DNA from: Arachis hypogaea
Lineage: Eukaryota > Streptophyta > Magnoliopsida > Fabales > Fabaceae
Assembly (NCBI RefSeq): GCF_003086295.3
Contig: NC_092045.1
Location: 24,618,890 to 24,682,889 of the forward strand
Direction: 5' to 3'
DNA: 64,000 nt
The notes under the pieces were generated by a model. The model searched no databases. It was not told where the DNA came from and was given only the letters and a program-made list of their open reading frames with translations. Positions within the stretch are counted from its first letter, which is position 1. Each line of letters opens with the position of its first letter. The position numbers and the translations under genes were made by a program. Positions 15,430-25,479 of the stretch are shown here, in pieces.

Positions 15430-15960
15430 ATCAAAATTGAGGCCACCACCACTCCATCCATCAATTTTGGATCGACTACCTCAACCAGAAGTTATCAGTG
15501 CTTTAAGACCAGCAATCCACGCCTCTGCCTCAACTTTATCTTTGTAAATCTGAAAAGCAAATGAAAGAAATAGTGTATTATTATAACAAAAGGAATACAT
15601 AAAGTAAAAGAAAAATGATGATACGGAATCACATAATTCAACACTAACCAAATCAAGGGACCGCTTTCCGTTATTATAAATTAGTGAAAAAGATGAATAG
15701 TCCTTCTTAGGATGCAAGTAACGTTGAAAATCAACCTGCCAAAAATATTAAGGAAATGTTAACACATAACATAAAAGATTAAGTTCATGGAACAATTTAC
15801 TAAATCCACTTTGTCAAGAAAGGATGTTACGGCAAAGTATGCTGTCAAATATAAGTTATGAAATCTTACAGTTTTTTGCCCAGGAATAATTCTTGAGACA
15901 GAAGACAGCTTCAGACGTCTTTCTTCACTACTAGAAATCTAGATTAAAATGGATTCATCC
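15430..15960 (-). pseudogene. Fragment of a PH/RCC1/FYVE-domain (PRAF-type) gene, three exons, stop-broken
   Basis: Three exons on the minus strand with intact GT-AG junctions and consistent phase encode part of a pleckstrin-homology domain. Exon 15960(approx.)-15870 reads DESILI-stop-ISSSEERRLKLSSV and SRIIPGQKT; exon 15735-15649 is 29 codons including QRYLHPKKDYSSFSLIYNN and RSLDL; exon 15549-15430 is 40 codons including YKDKVEAEAWIAGLKALITS and RSKIDGWSGGGLNFD. This matches the N-terminal PH domain of plant PRAF proteins, which bind phosphoinositides and carry RCC1 repeats and a FYVE finger. Two in-frame stops are present: TAG where the family has Trp in LIW, and TGA after ITSG. RCC1, FYVE and C-terminal parts are absent. 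It lies inside a CACTA-type end, so transposon capture is the best explanation. Family by recognition, high; capture is inference. Confidence 0.75.
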
Positions 15961-16679
15961 TGCAGTTTTCATATGAGTTATTGATCACGGATAGAAGTCG
16001 AAATTCAAGTTTATAGTTTACAACCATGGAAGTATATGTCTAACATGAAAAATAAGGCAGATAATAAAAACAAGTATTACACCAGATTTATTATCATTAC
16101 ATCAAAATCCTAAGCAACTTCTTGATAGCTTTACACCAGATTTAGAACTTGAGATCTTTACACTAGTTTTGCATATTAATTAATTGATTAATCAGAAATA
16201 AATAACAAGTAAATCCAATTAATAAAGCATGCTTAAATTACAACTGAACTAGGCAGGCAACAATACAAATCTATAATAAAATTGGCTCAAACAGTAAAAA
16301 AAAGATAAAAGAGAAAGACTATTGAGGAGATGGAAGAGGATGTTGCGAGTTACTGGGGATCCTTTAACACTTAATTCATACCTAAAAACTGAATAATTAC
16401 AATTCCCTTGTAAGCTAATCTGTTACAGCAAGCAAATTCTTCCAACCTGAATCAACAAAAGAAATTACCAAATCGTGAGAATAGTTGAACCAACAGCTCG
16501 CATAGCAGTTAAAAAACAATTCAAATAAAGCAAGCAGGGGATTTCAATTATCTTCAATTTAAATATGTTGTAATGACTCTTTAATTTCTGGGAAGAGAGT
16601 CCCTATATTGAATTAGCACTTATGAAACTTGGATCAATTATCTTCAATTTAAACGTGTTGTAATGACCCTACTATCATT

Positions 16680-16941
16680 TCTGTTGTGCGGGTATGAGTT
16701 AATCCCTTCAGCCTTCTGATCTGCAAGGTACTTGAGCCTGTTCTCAAGGTATTACTGCATTAAAAAAGATATGGAATATTTCAGAAAATCAAATCACTAT
16801 TGAAAAGTATTGCAATGCGGTAATGAAACTTACAGTGGGATCCATATCTTCATCATGAGGATATGCACTTGTTAGCTTGAGCATAAATCCCTTTTTTCTT
16901 GTTACATTCTTTGGAGCATGAAACCTCATCAATAAATTTTC
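16680..16941 (-). pseudogene. Fragment of lysyl-tRNA synthetase gene, two exons, stop-broken
   Basis: Exon 16941-16834 ends in SAYPHDEDMDPT followed by a GT donor. Exon 16754-16680 begins after an AG acceptor and reads stop-YLENRLKYLADQKAEGINSY then PH. The junction region matches DEDMDPT-Q-YxENRLKYLAxQKAEGxNPYPH, a conserved N-terminal stretch of plant lysyl-tRNA synthetase just before the anticodon-binding domain. The first codon of the second exon is TAA where the family has Gln (CAA), so a single C-to-T change destroyed it. The start of the first exon (ENLLMRFHAPKNVTRKKGFMLKL) does not look like the family and may be foreign. Catalytic class II motifs are absent. It has the same strand and neighbourhood as the PRAF fragment. 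LysRS identity is fairly sure from the long exact run. Confidence 0.7.
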
Positions 16942-17519
16942 CTGACAAATTATACATGCAATAAATTTTAAGTGTAAAACACCAACTTTAACGCTCAATG
17001 TTAAACCAGATCCCAATTTGCAAGAACTAAATGAATATAAGGTTCACTTGATGAAATATTGAAATATAGTATTTTCATGTAATCAAGAGAGATACTATAC
17101 TCTTATACTCGGCTTTAGTGTTTTGATTTAATAGATAAAGGTGCTAAAGTATTATGTTTCTTTATGAAAATACAATATTTATGGTTTACATTTTGATTTT
17201 ACCATTGAGGGTGCTATTCTTGTTTAGCCCTGGAGTCAGTATTATTGAATTAGAATGATATGATTAAGGAATGTAGAGCATGATTTGCTATATAAAAAAA
17301 ATGCTTATTTAGACCATCAACCCAATTCTTACAAGAACTAGTTTGTTATATATGGAAATCATTTATAGTTCAATCTGTCAAAAGATGAGTCATTCATGGC
17401 TATTCATGTCAAACATTTATAAATCACATGATTTAAAATTATATTATTTCAAACATCTTGTCATTCGAAGAACAAGAAACCAGTTTTATAGACAACAATG
17501 ATCTCAAAATGCACCCTTC

Positions 17520-17786
17520 CTATATTTTGATCACTAAATACAAATTACAAGCTACACAAAATATCACACATAAAGCCATGGTTGCAACCAACAATCTGCT
17601 CCTTTTAATTTCAGCCCTAACTTTTTCTATCTTCCTTGCCATCATTGATAAAACTTCATGATTCTCCCTTCCGACTGCAGTGATTGTCAATCCATCTTTA
17701 TGTCTCGCATGAAAATGCTCCATATTTCTTTTAACTAACGATCTTGCCATACCCTCCCAATCTTCTTCGATCTCATCCACCCACAC
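17520..17786 (-). CDS. Unrecognised 88-codon frame with a C-terminal membrane segment
   Basis: The frame reads from a Met at 17786, but it stays open upstream (FVWVDEI...), so the Met may not be the true start and this could be a last exon. The N-terminal half is charged, with EIEEDWEGMARSLVKRNMEH and RENHEVLSMMARKIEKVRAE. The C-terminus is a single hydrophobic stretch of about 22 residues (LLVATMALCVIFCVACNLYL) followed by VIKI, the layout of a tail-anchored membrane protein. Composition is unlike the random AT-rich frames around it, so it may descend from a gene. It shares strand and neighbourhood with the PRAF and LysRS fragments, so it may be a third captured piece. No family recognised and no function proposed. 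Confidence 0.35.
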   Translation of the reverse strand: MWVDEIEEDWEGMARSLVKRNMEHFHARHKDGLTITAVGRENHEVLSMMARKIEKVRAEIKRSRLLVATMALCVIFCVACNLYLVIKI

Positions 17787-19989
17787 AAAGTATTTTCAGT
17801 CTCTTATATGAAACATCCACACACACATATCCATCCCAGTGCATTTAAAATAAAAAAAAAACGAAGTAACCTTCACAAAAAAAAAGCATAGCCATTACCT
17901 TTCAGAGAGGATATCAGAAGATGAACCATCTATTTGGGTTCGTCATCATGCCGGACTCCATCAACACAACTTCTATCTCACAGAAGCATCTCTTAAAGTT
18001 AAATCTACGAAAATACATCTCTACGAGTTAGAGGATTTTTTCTGTCAAAAGTTCATATCTGTATTTCAGAATCAAAATAAAATAAAATGCTCTCAATTTC
18101 TAGGAAAAGATTCAAATTAGAGAAGAAAGAGATGTTAGGGTTTGAATCTGTGTATTACATAGGTTTGAAAAACTCACATGTCAACATAACAATACACATA
18201 GATAGGTTTGGAGGGGTTTTAGTCACTACCGCCGCTGTAAAATCCGGTCAAATCGTAATTAATTAAATAATAAATCAAATAGGAGCGAATATGGTTAGAA
18301 GATTTAGCAATCGAAATTTGATAATTTAAATATGATATTTGGACTCAGTGAATTTTTCTGAGTCAGAAAATATATTTTTCTGCGTAAAAATGCACACTAA
18401 AATTTTGACCAGCTGTACCAGCTGAGATTTGTCTAGTACTGCAACTGAGGAAATTAATTATAAGCGAATAAGGTTAAGAAATGATAAATTATAATTTGGG
18501 AAGTTAGAAATATTTAAAATACGATTTAAAATTCTAATCTTAAAGGTTTTGATGCAAAATTGAGCCAACGGACTCATTAGTTATGAGTATTTTGGCTCAT
18601 TTACCCTAAAGAAATGGTGTGGTGGCGGATAGAGAGAAGAGAGAAAGAAAACCTAGCTTTCCAAACTTCAAATCACCATAACTTTCTCTCTGAAACTCCA
18701 ATTGATGAGCCGTTTGCAGTCACACGTCGCTCTTCTCATTCTTTACAATTCTATTTAAGTTTTGTGGTGAGTATTCTACTCTCCTCTGCCCAGTTTTTGT
18801 TTTCTCCCTTAAATTCTAGTTCGTTTATGGGTGTTGAGTAATTTTATGATTTTGGTTGTTTAGGAGTGCTCTAGTATGATCCATGAGTAATATTCATCAC
18901 AAACTTTAATGGGTTAAGGTAAAAAATCCTCCAATCCTTGTGATTTATCATTTTTATGAATCCTAGGTTGATTGTAAGTGTGAAATTGGTTATGTTAGAG
19001 TATTTGTTAATTTTGGTGCACAATTGGGAGGTTGGTTTTACTTGTGGAGCTTTGGTGAGGCTTAGAGCTAAGATTGGTGGAGACTTCCAAAGAAGAGGCT
19101 CAATTGGTTTGACTCCAAGAGGTACAGTTTAAGTTTCATTTAAGTACCGTGTGGTGTGATGAGAATTTCTAGGCTAGATGCCCCTAGGATTAGGTTTGGA
19201 TTGTGTAAATGGTTGGTACTAATATGTATAGTTGATATGTAATGTAAATTAATGATTGGGTTGAGAATTGTGTGAATTTGTATGTTTGGTGTGTTGAGAA
19301 TTTGATGAATTAGATAATGAATATTAGTTTGTGGAATATGCATTTAAATTGTGAATTTGGGCCGGAGGCCAGAAAGAGGTAAGGAAGGTAAGTGATGTGT
19401 GTATTGTGTGATATCATATGAGATTGAATGGAAATGTGATTATTGTTATTTGGTTACAATGGATTGTATGGATTATGTGGTTATTAGTTTTAAGGGAGGA
19501 ACTGATGTTTTTGTTGATAATGCATGTGGGTTGTATATGATGATATGAATTTATTTGTATCGGGGGTTGATGGAATTGGTATTGTTGGAACTTGATATTT
19601 GAAATGAAATATTTGATATGGTATTTTGTTTGAAATTGAGTTATTTGATTGATATTGGTCAAAATGATGGATTGGTGGATTGTGAATTTAATGAGAACAT
19701 TGAAAATATGAGTTGAGGAGGCTTGAGGTTGATTTTGGTAAGTTTTGGTTGGTTTTGAAAAGGTTTGAAATTGGTTTGTATTGAAAATTTAGTTTTTGTT
19801 GGTTTTTATGAAAGTTGTGATTTTGGTCTACTTTGACAGAGTATAACTTGGTCTCCGGACCCCCCAATTTGTATTAATCTTATTTAGAAATAAAATTGGA
19901 TCCGAAAAATGATTTGAAACGAAAAAGTTATGCACGTCAGAAGTTTGGGGTTTGAAAATGTAATCTTGCAGCTTTTTAAACTTAGTAAA

Positions 19990-20310
19990 ATTTTTGGTAA
20001 AACGTACTTCGATGCGCACGCATGGCCGACGCGCACGCATCACTCACGATTTTTATCTCTCACGCGTGCACCTAGCCAATGCGTACGCATCGTTGTATTG
20101 ATGCAGGTGCGTGGTATAAATTCCAAAGAGTTGTGATGGTAGCTTGCCGGTTTTGTACGAGGAGCACAAAATGCATCGACGCGTACGCATGGCTGACGCG
20201 CACGTGTCACTCTACCTCTCTACTTCCTACGTGTGCGCATGGGCGACGCTTACGCGTCACCCGATTTTCTCTGCTTCCCATGCGTGCGCGTTGGCGACGT
20301 GCACTATGAC
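19990..20310. repeat. CpG-rich imperfect repeats of a GCGTACGC-type palindromic word
   Basis: The words GCGCACGC, GCGTACGC and GACGCG, usually as ATGCGTACGCATGG or ACGCGCACG, recur about ten times in five clusters (near 20010, 20075, 20170, 20230 and 20280) inside an otherwise GC-poor LTR. The open frames across it come from the repeats, not from genes. Confidence 0.75.
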
Positions 20311-20789
20311 GCTGTTTTCAGCAAAAGTTGATTTTTGAGTTTTTTTTAAAGCGAATTTTAGACTTCTAAGCCTCCATTTTCATCATCTAAGTCCTAAATC
20401 TTTATACTATGCCTAGTATTGAAAGAAGCTAGGACATATGATAACTTGTGGATGAAGTAAAGTGAGAATCAGTGATGAATGATGATTAATGATGATTGTA
20501 TGAGTTACTGAGGATGATGGTGCAAGTGCTATGTATGTTATGAGCCGGATGGCTGTGATAAGCATTGAATTATGGCTGAGTATGTATATGTATATGATTA
20601 ATGATTAAATAATTATGATTGATTGAGGAAGCTTGAACATGTGGCGAGTATGCCGGAGATGCATATATGATTAATGAATGAATGTGGTAAATGAATAATG
20701 ATGGAAAATGTTGAATGTGAATGTGACAGGGCACCGATACCCTCTAATTGTGACAGGGCACAAATACCCTCTAATGCTAATAAGGCACA

Positions 20790-21230
20790 ACAGAGAGACT
20801 GTGTCCGGGTAGTAGCAAGGGTTGTGGTTCGTCTCGCTTTCTCCGGGTTACTGTTTGAGAATTGGTAATAATGAAGGGTGATTAAGAATGAATGTGTATT
20901 TGTGATACCTGGGTAGTAGCAAGGGTTGTGGTTTGTTCCGCTTGCTCCAGGTTAATGTTTGAGCTTTGATAACAATGATGATTGATTTTAAACTGAATGA
21001 ATGTATGTTTTGAGATCCTGGACAGTAGTAAGGGTTGTGGTTCGTCCCACTTGCTCCAGGTCAGAGATTGTGACACCTAGGTAGTAGCAGCAGTAGTGGT
21101 GATTCCACTCGCTCCAGGTTGAGCTTTTAAACACCCGCTTGGGTAGTAGCCATAGTAATGGTTGTTCCACTGGCTCTGGGTTAAGCGGGTAGTAGTAAAG
21201 GGGTTGTAGCTCAAGCCCACTTGCTCCGCA
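20790..21230. repeat. Five to six degenerate copies of a GTAGTAGCAAGGGTTGTGG unit inside the LTR
   Basis: Each copy has the order GGTAGTAGCAAGGGTTGTGG, then TTCGTCCCACTTGCTCCAGG, separated by 20-70 variable bases. Copies start near 20805, 20911, 21022, 21068, 21138 and 21186. A further diverged copy is at 58886-58922, within the related LTR remnant. Confidence 0.8.
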
Positions 21231-22204
21231 TGGGTGTTTTTGTCCATGGTTAGCTACCGAGACGTGTCGGCTTGGCTATATAACCGACAGATGATATCAT
21301 CAGCCATAGGGCAGGCATACATCATTTGCATATGTTTGAATTGTTTAGGTTTGCTTATTTGTTTTGGATTGCTACATCATATATGCTATGTTACATGATT
21401 ATGTGATACATGTTCTACTTGTACCTTATTGTGTATTACTTGTCTGTATTGCCTGTGTTTGTACAACTGAAAGGTCCCTTATACGGGTGTCGGTTGACGC
21501 TGAGGGCTGTTCTTGTTGAGATGGAGTAATGATATTATTAATTTAAAATAATAATTATTGAATGAGATAATTTGAGCTCCCTGGGTGGACGCAGTGAAGT
21601 GATTTCACTTGCTCCAGGTGAGGATATGAAGTATTGATATAGAATTGTTGAGACAGAATAACTGGTGATGGTTTTGTTTATGATTCTGATTCTGATTCGT
21701 TGGAGAGTTAGAAAGTTGGGAAACATGAGGAAGATGAATCAGATTTAGCATTTCCTTATGACAGTTGCCTATTTATGGATTAGCGAGAACATATGATGAA
21801 TATTTGGTGAAAGAAATTTTAGGATGCTTAGTGAGTTTTTATTACAATACATTGTATTTATTTGGCACTTTTACCGTACTGGAAACCCATGGGTCGGGGG
21901 TTCTCATTCCATATATATCTCTTGTTTTTCAGATGCAGGTCCAGGTGCTCAGTAGTGAGCTGTGGTTTGTCTGAAAGACGACAAAGACCTCTAAGATCCC
22001 TTATTTACTTTTGCTTAGATTCTCTCTGCTTTTGTTTTTAAAGAACTCATGCTATGTATTTAATCCTTTGGAAAACTTGCCTATAGAGGTCCTTGTGCAT
22101 CTTTTGGGAGAGATTAGTGGATATGATTGTCAAACTGTTTTTATACTCTACCCTAGCCGGCCAAAACTTCGCGGGTCGCGACTAGTGGCTAATTATTTAT
22201 GTTA

Positions 22205-23494
22205 GGGTTAAGTACTTTTTTCGTCCTTAAGGTCTTGGGTCAAAATGAAAATCTTCCCTGACCTTTTTTTGTTATTAAAATCATCTTCAACGTTACAAAA
22301 CGTTATAAAATTATCCTTTTTCCTAATTTTTAGACAAAAATACCCTTTATCTTAGTTCCATCCTTTAACTCTCATTTCTTCTTTTTCTTTCAACAACCAC
22401 AGAGAGGAGGGAGAGCAAGAAAACGAAAAACAAAACAGAGGGAGGGTGGAGAAGGAAGATGGAAAAGAAGAGAAGATGAGGAAGAAGGCATTGCTGGCAA
22501 GCCGTTGCTGGCGATCTCTTTCGGTGCCGACTCAATACCATTTTGACTCTCCTTTTAGCGCCGACTCCTCCGTCGCGCTCTTTCTCTCGTAGCGCCGGCC
22601 TGCGTTCTTCCTCTCCTGCAGCGCCACGCCTCCGTTCTGCCTCTTTGCAGCGTCGCACTTCCTTCCAGATCTATTCTGCTTCCTATTATGCTTCTCTATT
22701 TCTCTGTTATGCTTCCTGGAGCTCACCTTGTTCCAGATCTATTCATGTAGTTAGCTCTTTTCCTCTTCTGTGATTAAATTTGTGTCATTAATTATTTGAA
22801 AAATTTCTGGTTTAGTTTTAAATTTTGGCATGAAGTTTTTAGTTGTTACAGATGGTTCTATTATTGCTTAATTTGTCTTGCAGTCTTCATTTACTAATTT
22901 GCAATTCTATAATTTTTATTGTTGCTGATTTTGGATCTAAAATCATAGTTGATGATTATTGAATTGTTTGATCTAAAATTTTTGGTAATTTATTTTGTGG
23001 TTATTGCTGTTGGTGCGCTTGTATTGGAAGGTAGTGAGTTTTTTAAGTATAAAAGAAGGGAGAAGGTTCAAGTGGAAAGGAAAGGGTTGGAGATAGTAGC
23101 TGGAGTGGTAGTGGTTTATGATTATGAATTGGTAATATCTTCTCTGGAAGTGAAGATGAATGAAGAAGATGATGAAGAAGATGAAGGGTTGTTGTTGTGA
23201 ATGAGAAGAAGAAAGAAGATATGAGAAGTAGGGTTGTTATGAGAAGAAGAAGATGAAGAAGAAGAAGATGAAGGGTTGTTGTTGTGAATGAGAAAGGAAA
23301 AAAAGAGGAATCTGCGTTTGGTTGCATGTTTATGTTTTTTTAAAGGGTAAAATTGTCCAAAAAATATTGTTTATGGACAAAAGGATGATTTTATAACGTT
23401 TTGTAACGTTGAGGATGATTTTAATAACAAAAAAAGGTCGGGAACGATTTTGATTTTGACCCAAGACCTTAAGGACGAAAAAAATACTTAACCC
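22205..23494. mobile_element. Non-autonomous Mutator-like element (1290 bp) with long terminal inverted repeats, nested in the LTR
   Basis: The left end starts GGGTTAAGTACTTTTTTCG and the right end is its inverse, CGAAAAAAATACTTAACCC. The inverted repeat extends, with changes, for about 140 bases on each side (phrases TCCTTAAGGTCTTGGGTCAAAAT and AACGTTACAAAACGTTATAAAAT recur inverted). Flanking 9-mers TTTATGTTA (22196-22204) and TTTATGTTG (23495-23503) match at 8 of 9 bases, the duplication size of the Mutator superfamily. The interior has a GC-rich gene-like block (about 22480-22740), a T-rich intron-like middle, and purine-rich GAAGATGAAGAAG repeats (23150-23290). It has no transposase. It has the same family and layout as 25480-26414. 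Confidence 0.75.
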
Positions 23495-23768
23495 TTTATG
23501 TTGCCTATCTATATTTCATTTTATCTTATTCTTCTTGATGGCATTGTCTTTATATAGTCTCAGTTCACGCTTTACCTTCTTTTGTCGATACGTGAGCGCT
23601 ACGAATTCGCGATTTTATTTTAACTCTTTTCAGACTTCTCGATTAATACTCCTTTCAATTATACTTTTAAACTATGTATTAAAACTCCACCTTGAGAGTA
23701 ATACCACCTTATTATCATTGACTTATGACTCGAGTATAAGGATTTGAATATTAGGGTGTTACAGCCGC

Positions 23769-24160
23769 CACTTCGCTGTTCGTGCTGCCACCACGCTAGA
23801 AAAATTCTCTGCGCCACCACTATCTCCAGGTAACTCACCAATTAGTTTTGGGTAGTTAAAACCTAAACCCTAATTTATCTAATTTTAATTTTTTATGTAT
23901 TAGAAAATTTACAATTAGGATATTTGTATTAGAGATTTAATTGTTTTTCAGAGCATGTATTAGTTTAGATTTAGGATTTTTTTAATTCTGTTTTAATTTA
24001 GGATTTTTTTAAATTTTGTTTTGATAATTCTATGTTTGAAATTTTGTTTATAATTTTGATTTTGAATATTGTTTTGATGATTCTGTGTTTATTATTTTGA
24101 TTTCTATTTATTGTTCTGCATGTGTAAGATTGCATTTTTTTAATTTTTGTTCTGCTGTTA
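23769..24160. other. Short GC-rich block then T-rich sequence, right flank of the solo LTR
   Basis: The first 60 bases (GCCACTTCGCTGTTCGTGCTGCCACCACGC...) continue the sequence interrupted by the LTR at 18235, which ends CACTACCGCCGC. The word GCCACCAC recurs. After CAGGTAACTC at 23827 the composition becomes T-rich. It could be the GC-rich interior of an older element; no gene recognised. Confidence 0.4.
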
Positions 24161-25040
24161 TTTGAGTTAATTTTTCTGAGTTAGTTATTGATTGTTGTTA
24201 ATTATCTGAATTAATATTAACGTGTTTATTTTTTGAATTAATTATTGAGTTATTGTTTATTATTGTTCATTTTATAAGTTTATTATTATTTGAGTTAATT
24301 ATTTTTTGAGTTAATTAGTTGATTGTCGTTAATTGTTCGAGTTAATCTTAACTTGTTTATTTTCTGAGTTAAATATTGGTTTATATTGTTGTTAGTTTTC
24401 TAAATTTATTATTATCTGAGTTAATTATTTTTTGAGATAATTAGTTGATAGTTAAATAATTATCTGAGTTAATCTTAACTTGTTTATTTTCTGTGTTAAT
24501 TATTGACTTATTGTTTATTGTTGTTAATTTTTTAAGTTTATTATTATCTGAGTTAATTATTTTATGAGTTAGATATTGACTTATTATTTATTGTTGTCAA
24601 TTTTTTAAGTTTATTATTATCTGAATTAATTATTTTTAAGTTAATTAGTTTATTGTTGTTAATTGTCTGAGTTAATCTTAACTTAGTTATTTTCTAATTT
24701 AATTATTGAATTATTATTTATTATTGTTAATTTTTTAAATTTATTATTACCTGAGTTAATTATTTTCTGAGTTAATTAGTTGATTATTATTAATTGTCTG
24801 AGTTAATTTGAATTTGTTTATTTTTTGAGTTAATTATTGACTTATTGTTTATTGTTGTCAATTTTTTAAGTTAATTATTATCTAAGCTAATTATTTTCTG
24901 AGTTAATTAGTTGATTGTTGTTAATTGTCTAAGTTAATTTGAACTAATTTATTTTTTGAGTTAATTATTGACTTATTGTTTATGGTTGTTAATGTTTTAA
25001 GTTTATTATTATCTGAGTTAATTATTTTTTGAGTAAATAA
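24160..25040. repeat. Tandem array, period about 130 bp, six to seven copies
   Basis: The phrase GAGTTAATTATTTT(T/C)TGAGTTAATTAG, followed by TTGATTGTTGTTAATTGTCTGAGTTAAT and TTTAAGTTTATTATTATCT, recurs with copy starts near 24292, 24418, 24550, 24622 (a short copy), 24752, 24883 and 25014. Copies are clearly diverged from one another. The array lies just inside a CACTA-type terminus. Confidence 0.85.
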
Positions 25041-25119
25041 GTATTGTATTTTCTGATTTATTAGTTTAAAAATGATTGAATTTAAATATTTAAAATTATA
25101 TATTAATTTTAAAAATATT

Positions 25120-25322
25120 TAAGTTTATTGTCGGTTAAATACGCCGGTAGTTATTAATTTAATTATTAATTAATAATATGTTACTATCGGATTTATCGGG
25201 AGAAAAATTCGTGGATAAAAATTACCAGCAGAAATTTTCTGATGATAATTAGTGGTGGACGAAAAATTCACCGGTAATATTTACCAGTAAATCTGATGGT
25301 ACTCAATATTTTTCTTGTAGTG
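25120..25322. mobile_element. CACTA-type transposon right terminus
   Basis: The terminus reads ATTTTTCTTGTAGTG, the inverse of CACTACAAGAAAAAT. The last 200 bases contain subterminal words ACCGGTAATATTTACC, GAAAAATTC(A/G) and TAAATCTGATGG in both orientations. The flanking triplet is TAG, whereas the CACTA end at 14702 is flanked by ATA, and the subterminal repeats differ. This is therefore a different CACTA family from the one at 14.7 kb, and its left end was not found. Confidence 0.6.
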
Positions 25323-25479
25323 TAGATTCAGATACTAACGAAACAAGTGCGTTACCAAGATCAGGGTACTTCTGTCACACGGAGGTCATCTTTCGTGTTT
25401 ATATGATGAGTTTCTTTCTTCTATAAGTACAAATGTCAACGACAGTATTTTTTATAGATATAAATTGTAGTTTATTCTT

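Larger units (their letters stand above)
18236..23763 (+). mobile_element. Solo-LTR-like unit with perfect 5-bp target duplication, interrupted by a nested element
   Basis: The unit begins TGTAAAATCCGG and ends AGGGTGTTACA (TG...CA). GCCGC lies directly outside both ends (18231-18235 and 23764-23768), a 5-bp duplication typical of LTR retrotransposon insertion. Removing the nested element at 22205-23494 leaves about 4.2 kb without Gag or Pol coding sequence, primer site or polypurine tract, as expected of a solo LTR left by LTR-LTR recombination. Interior phrases (GGGTTGTGGTTCGTCCCACTTGCTCC and CAGGCATACATCATTTG) recur in 57432-59960, so the two belong to one LTR lineage. No second copy of the LTR is in the window. 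+ orientation is inferred from the tail TGTTACA and from similarity to the 57-60 kb remnant. Confidence 0.7.

Noticed and set aside
19828..20338. Overlapping frames of 64-76 codons in the CpG-rich repeats
   Set aside because: Arise from repeated GCGTACGC words in an LTR; no homology.
22365..23327. Frames of 64-97 codons inside the Mutator-like element
   Set aside because: Low-complexity Ser/Arg/Leu-rich translations on both strands; a captured exon is possible but no protein family could be named.
14702..25322. One 10.6-kb CACTA element from 14702 to 25322
   Set aside because: The outer 10 bases agree, but flanking triplets differ (ATA against TAG) and subterminal repeats are unrelated, so the two ends belong to different families.
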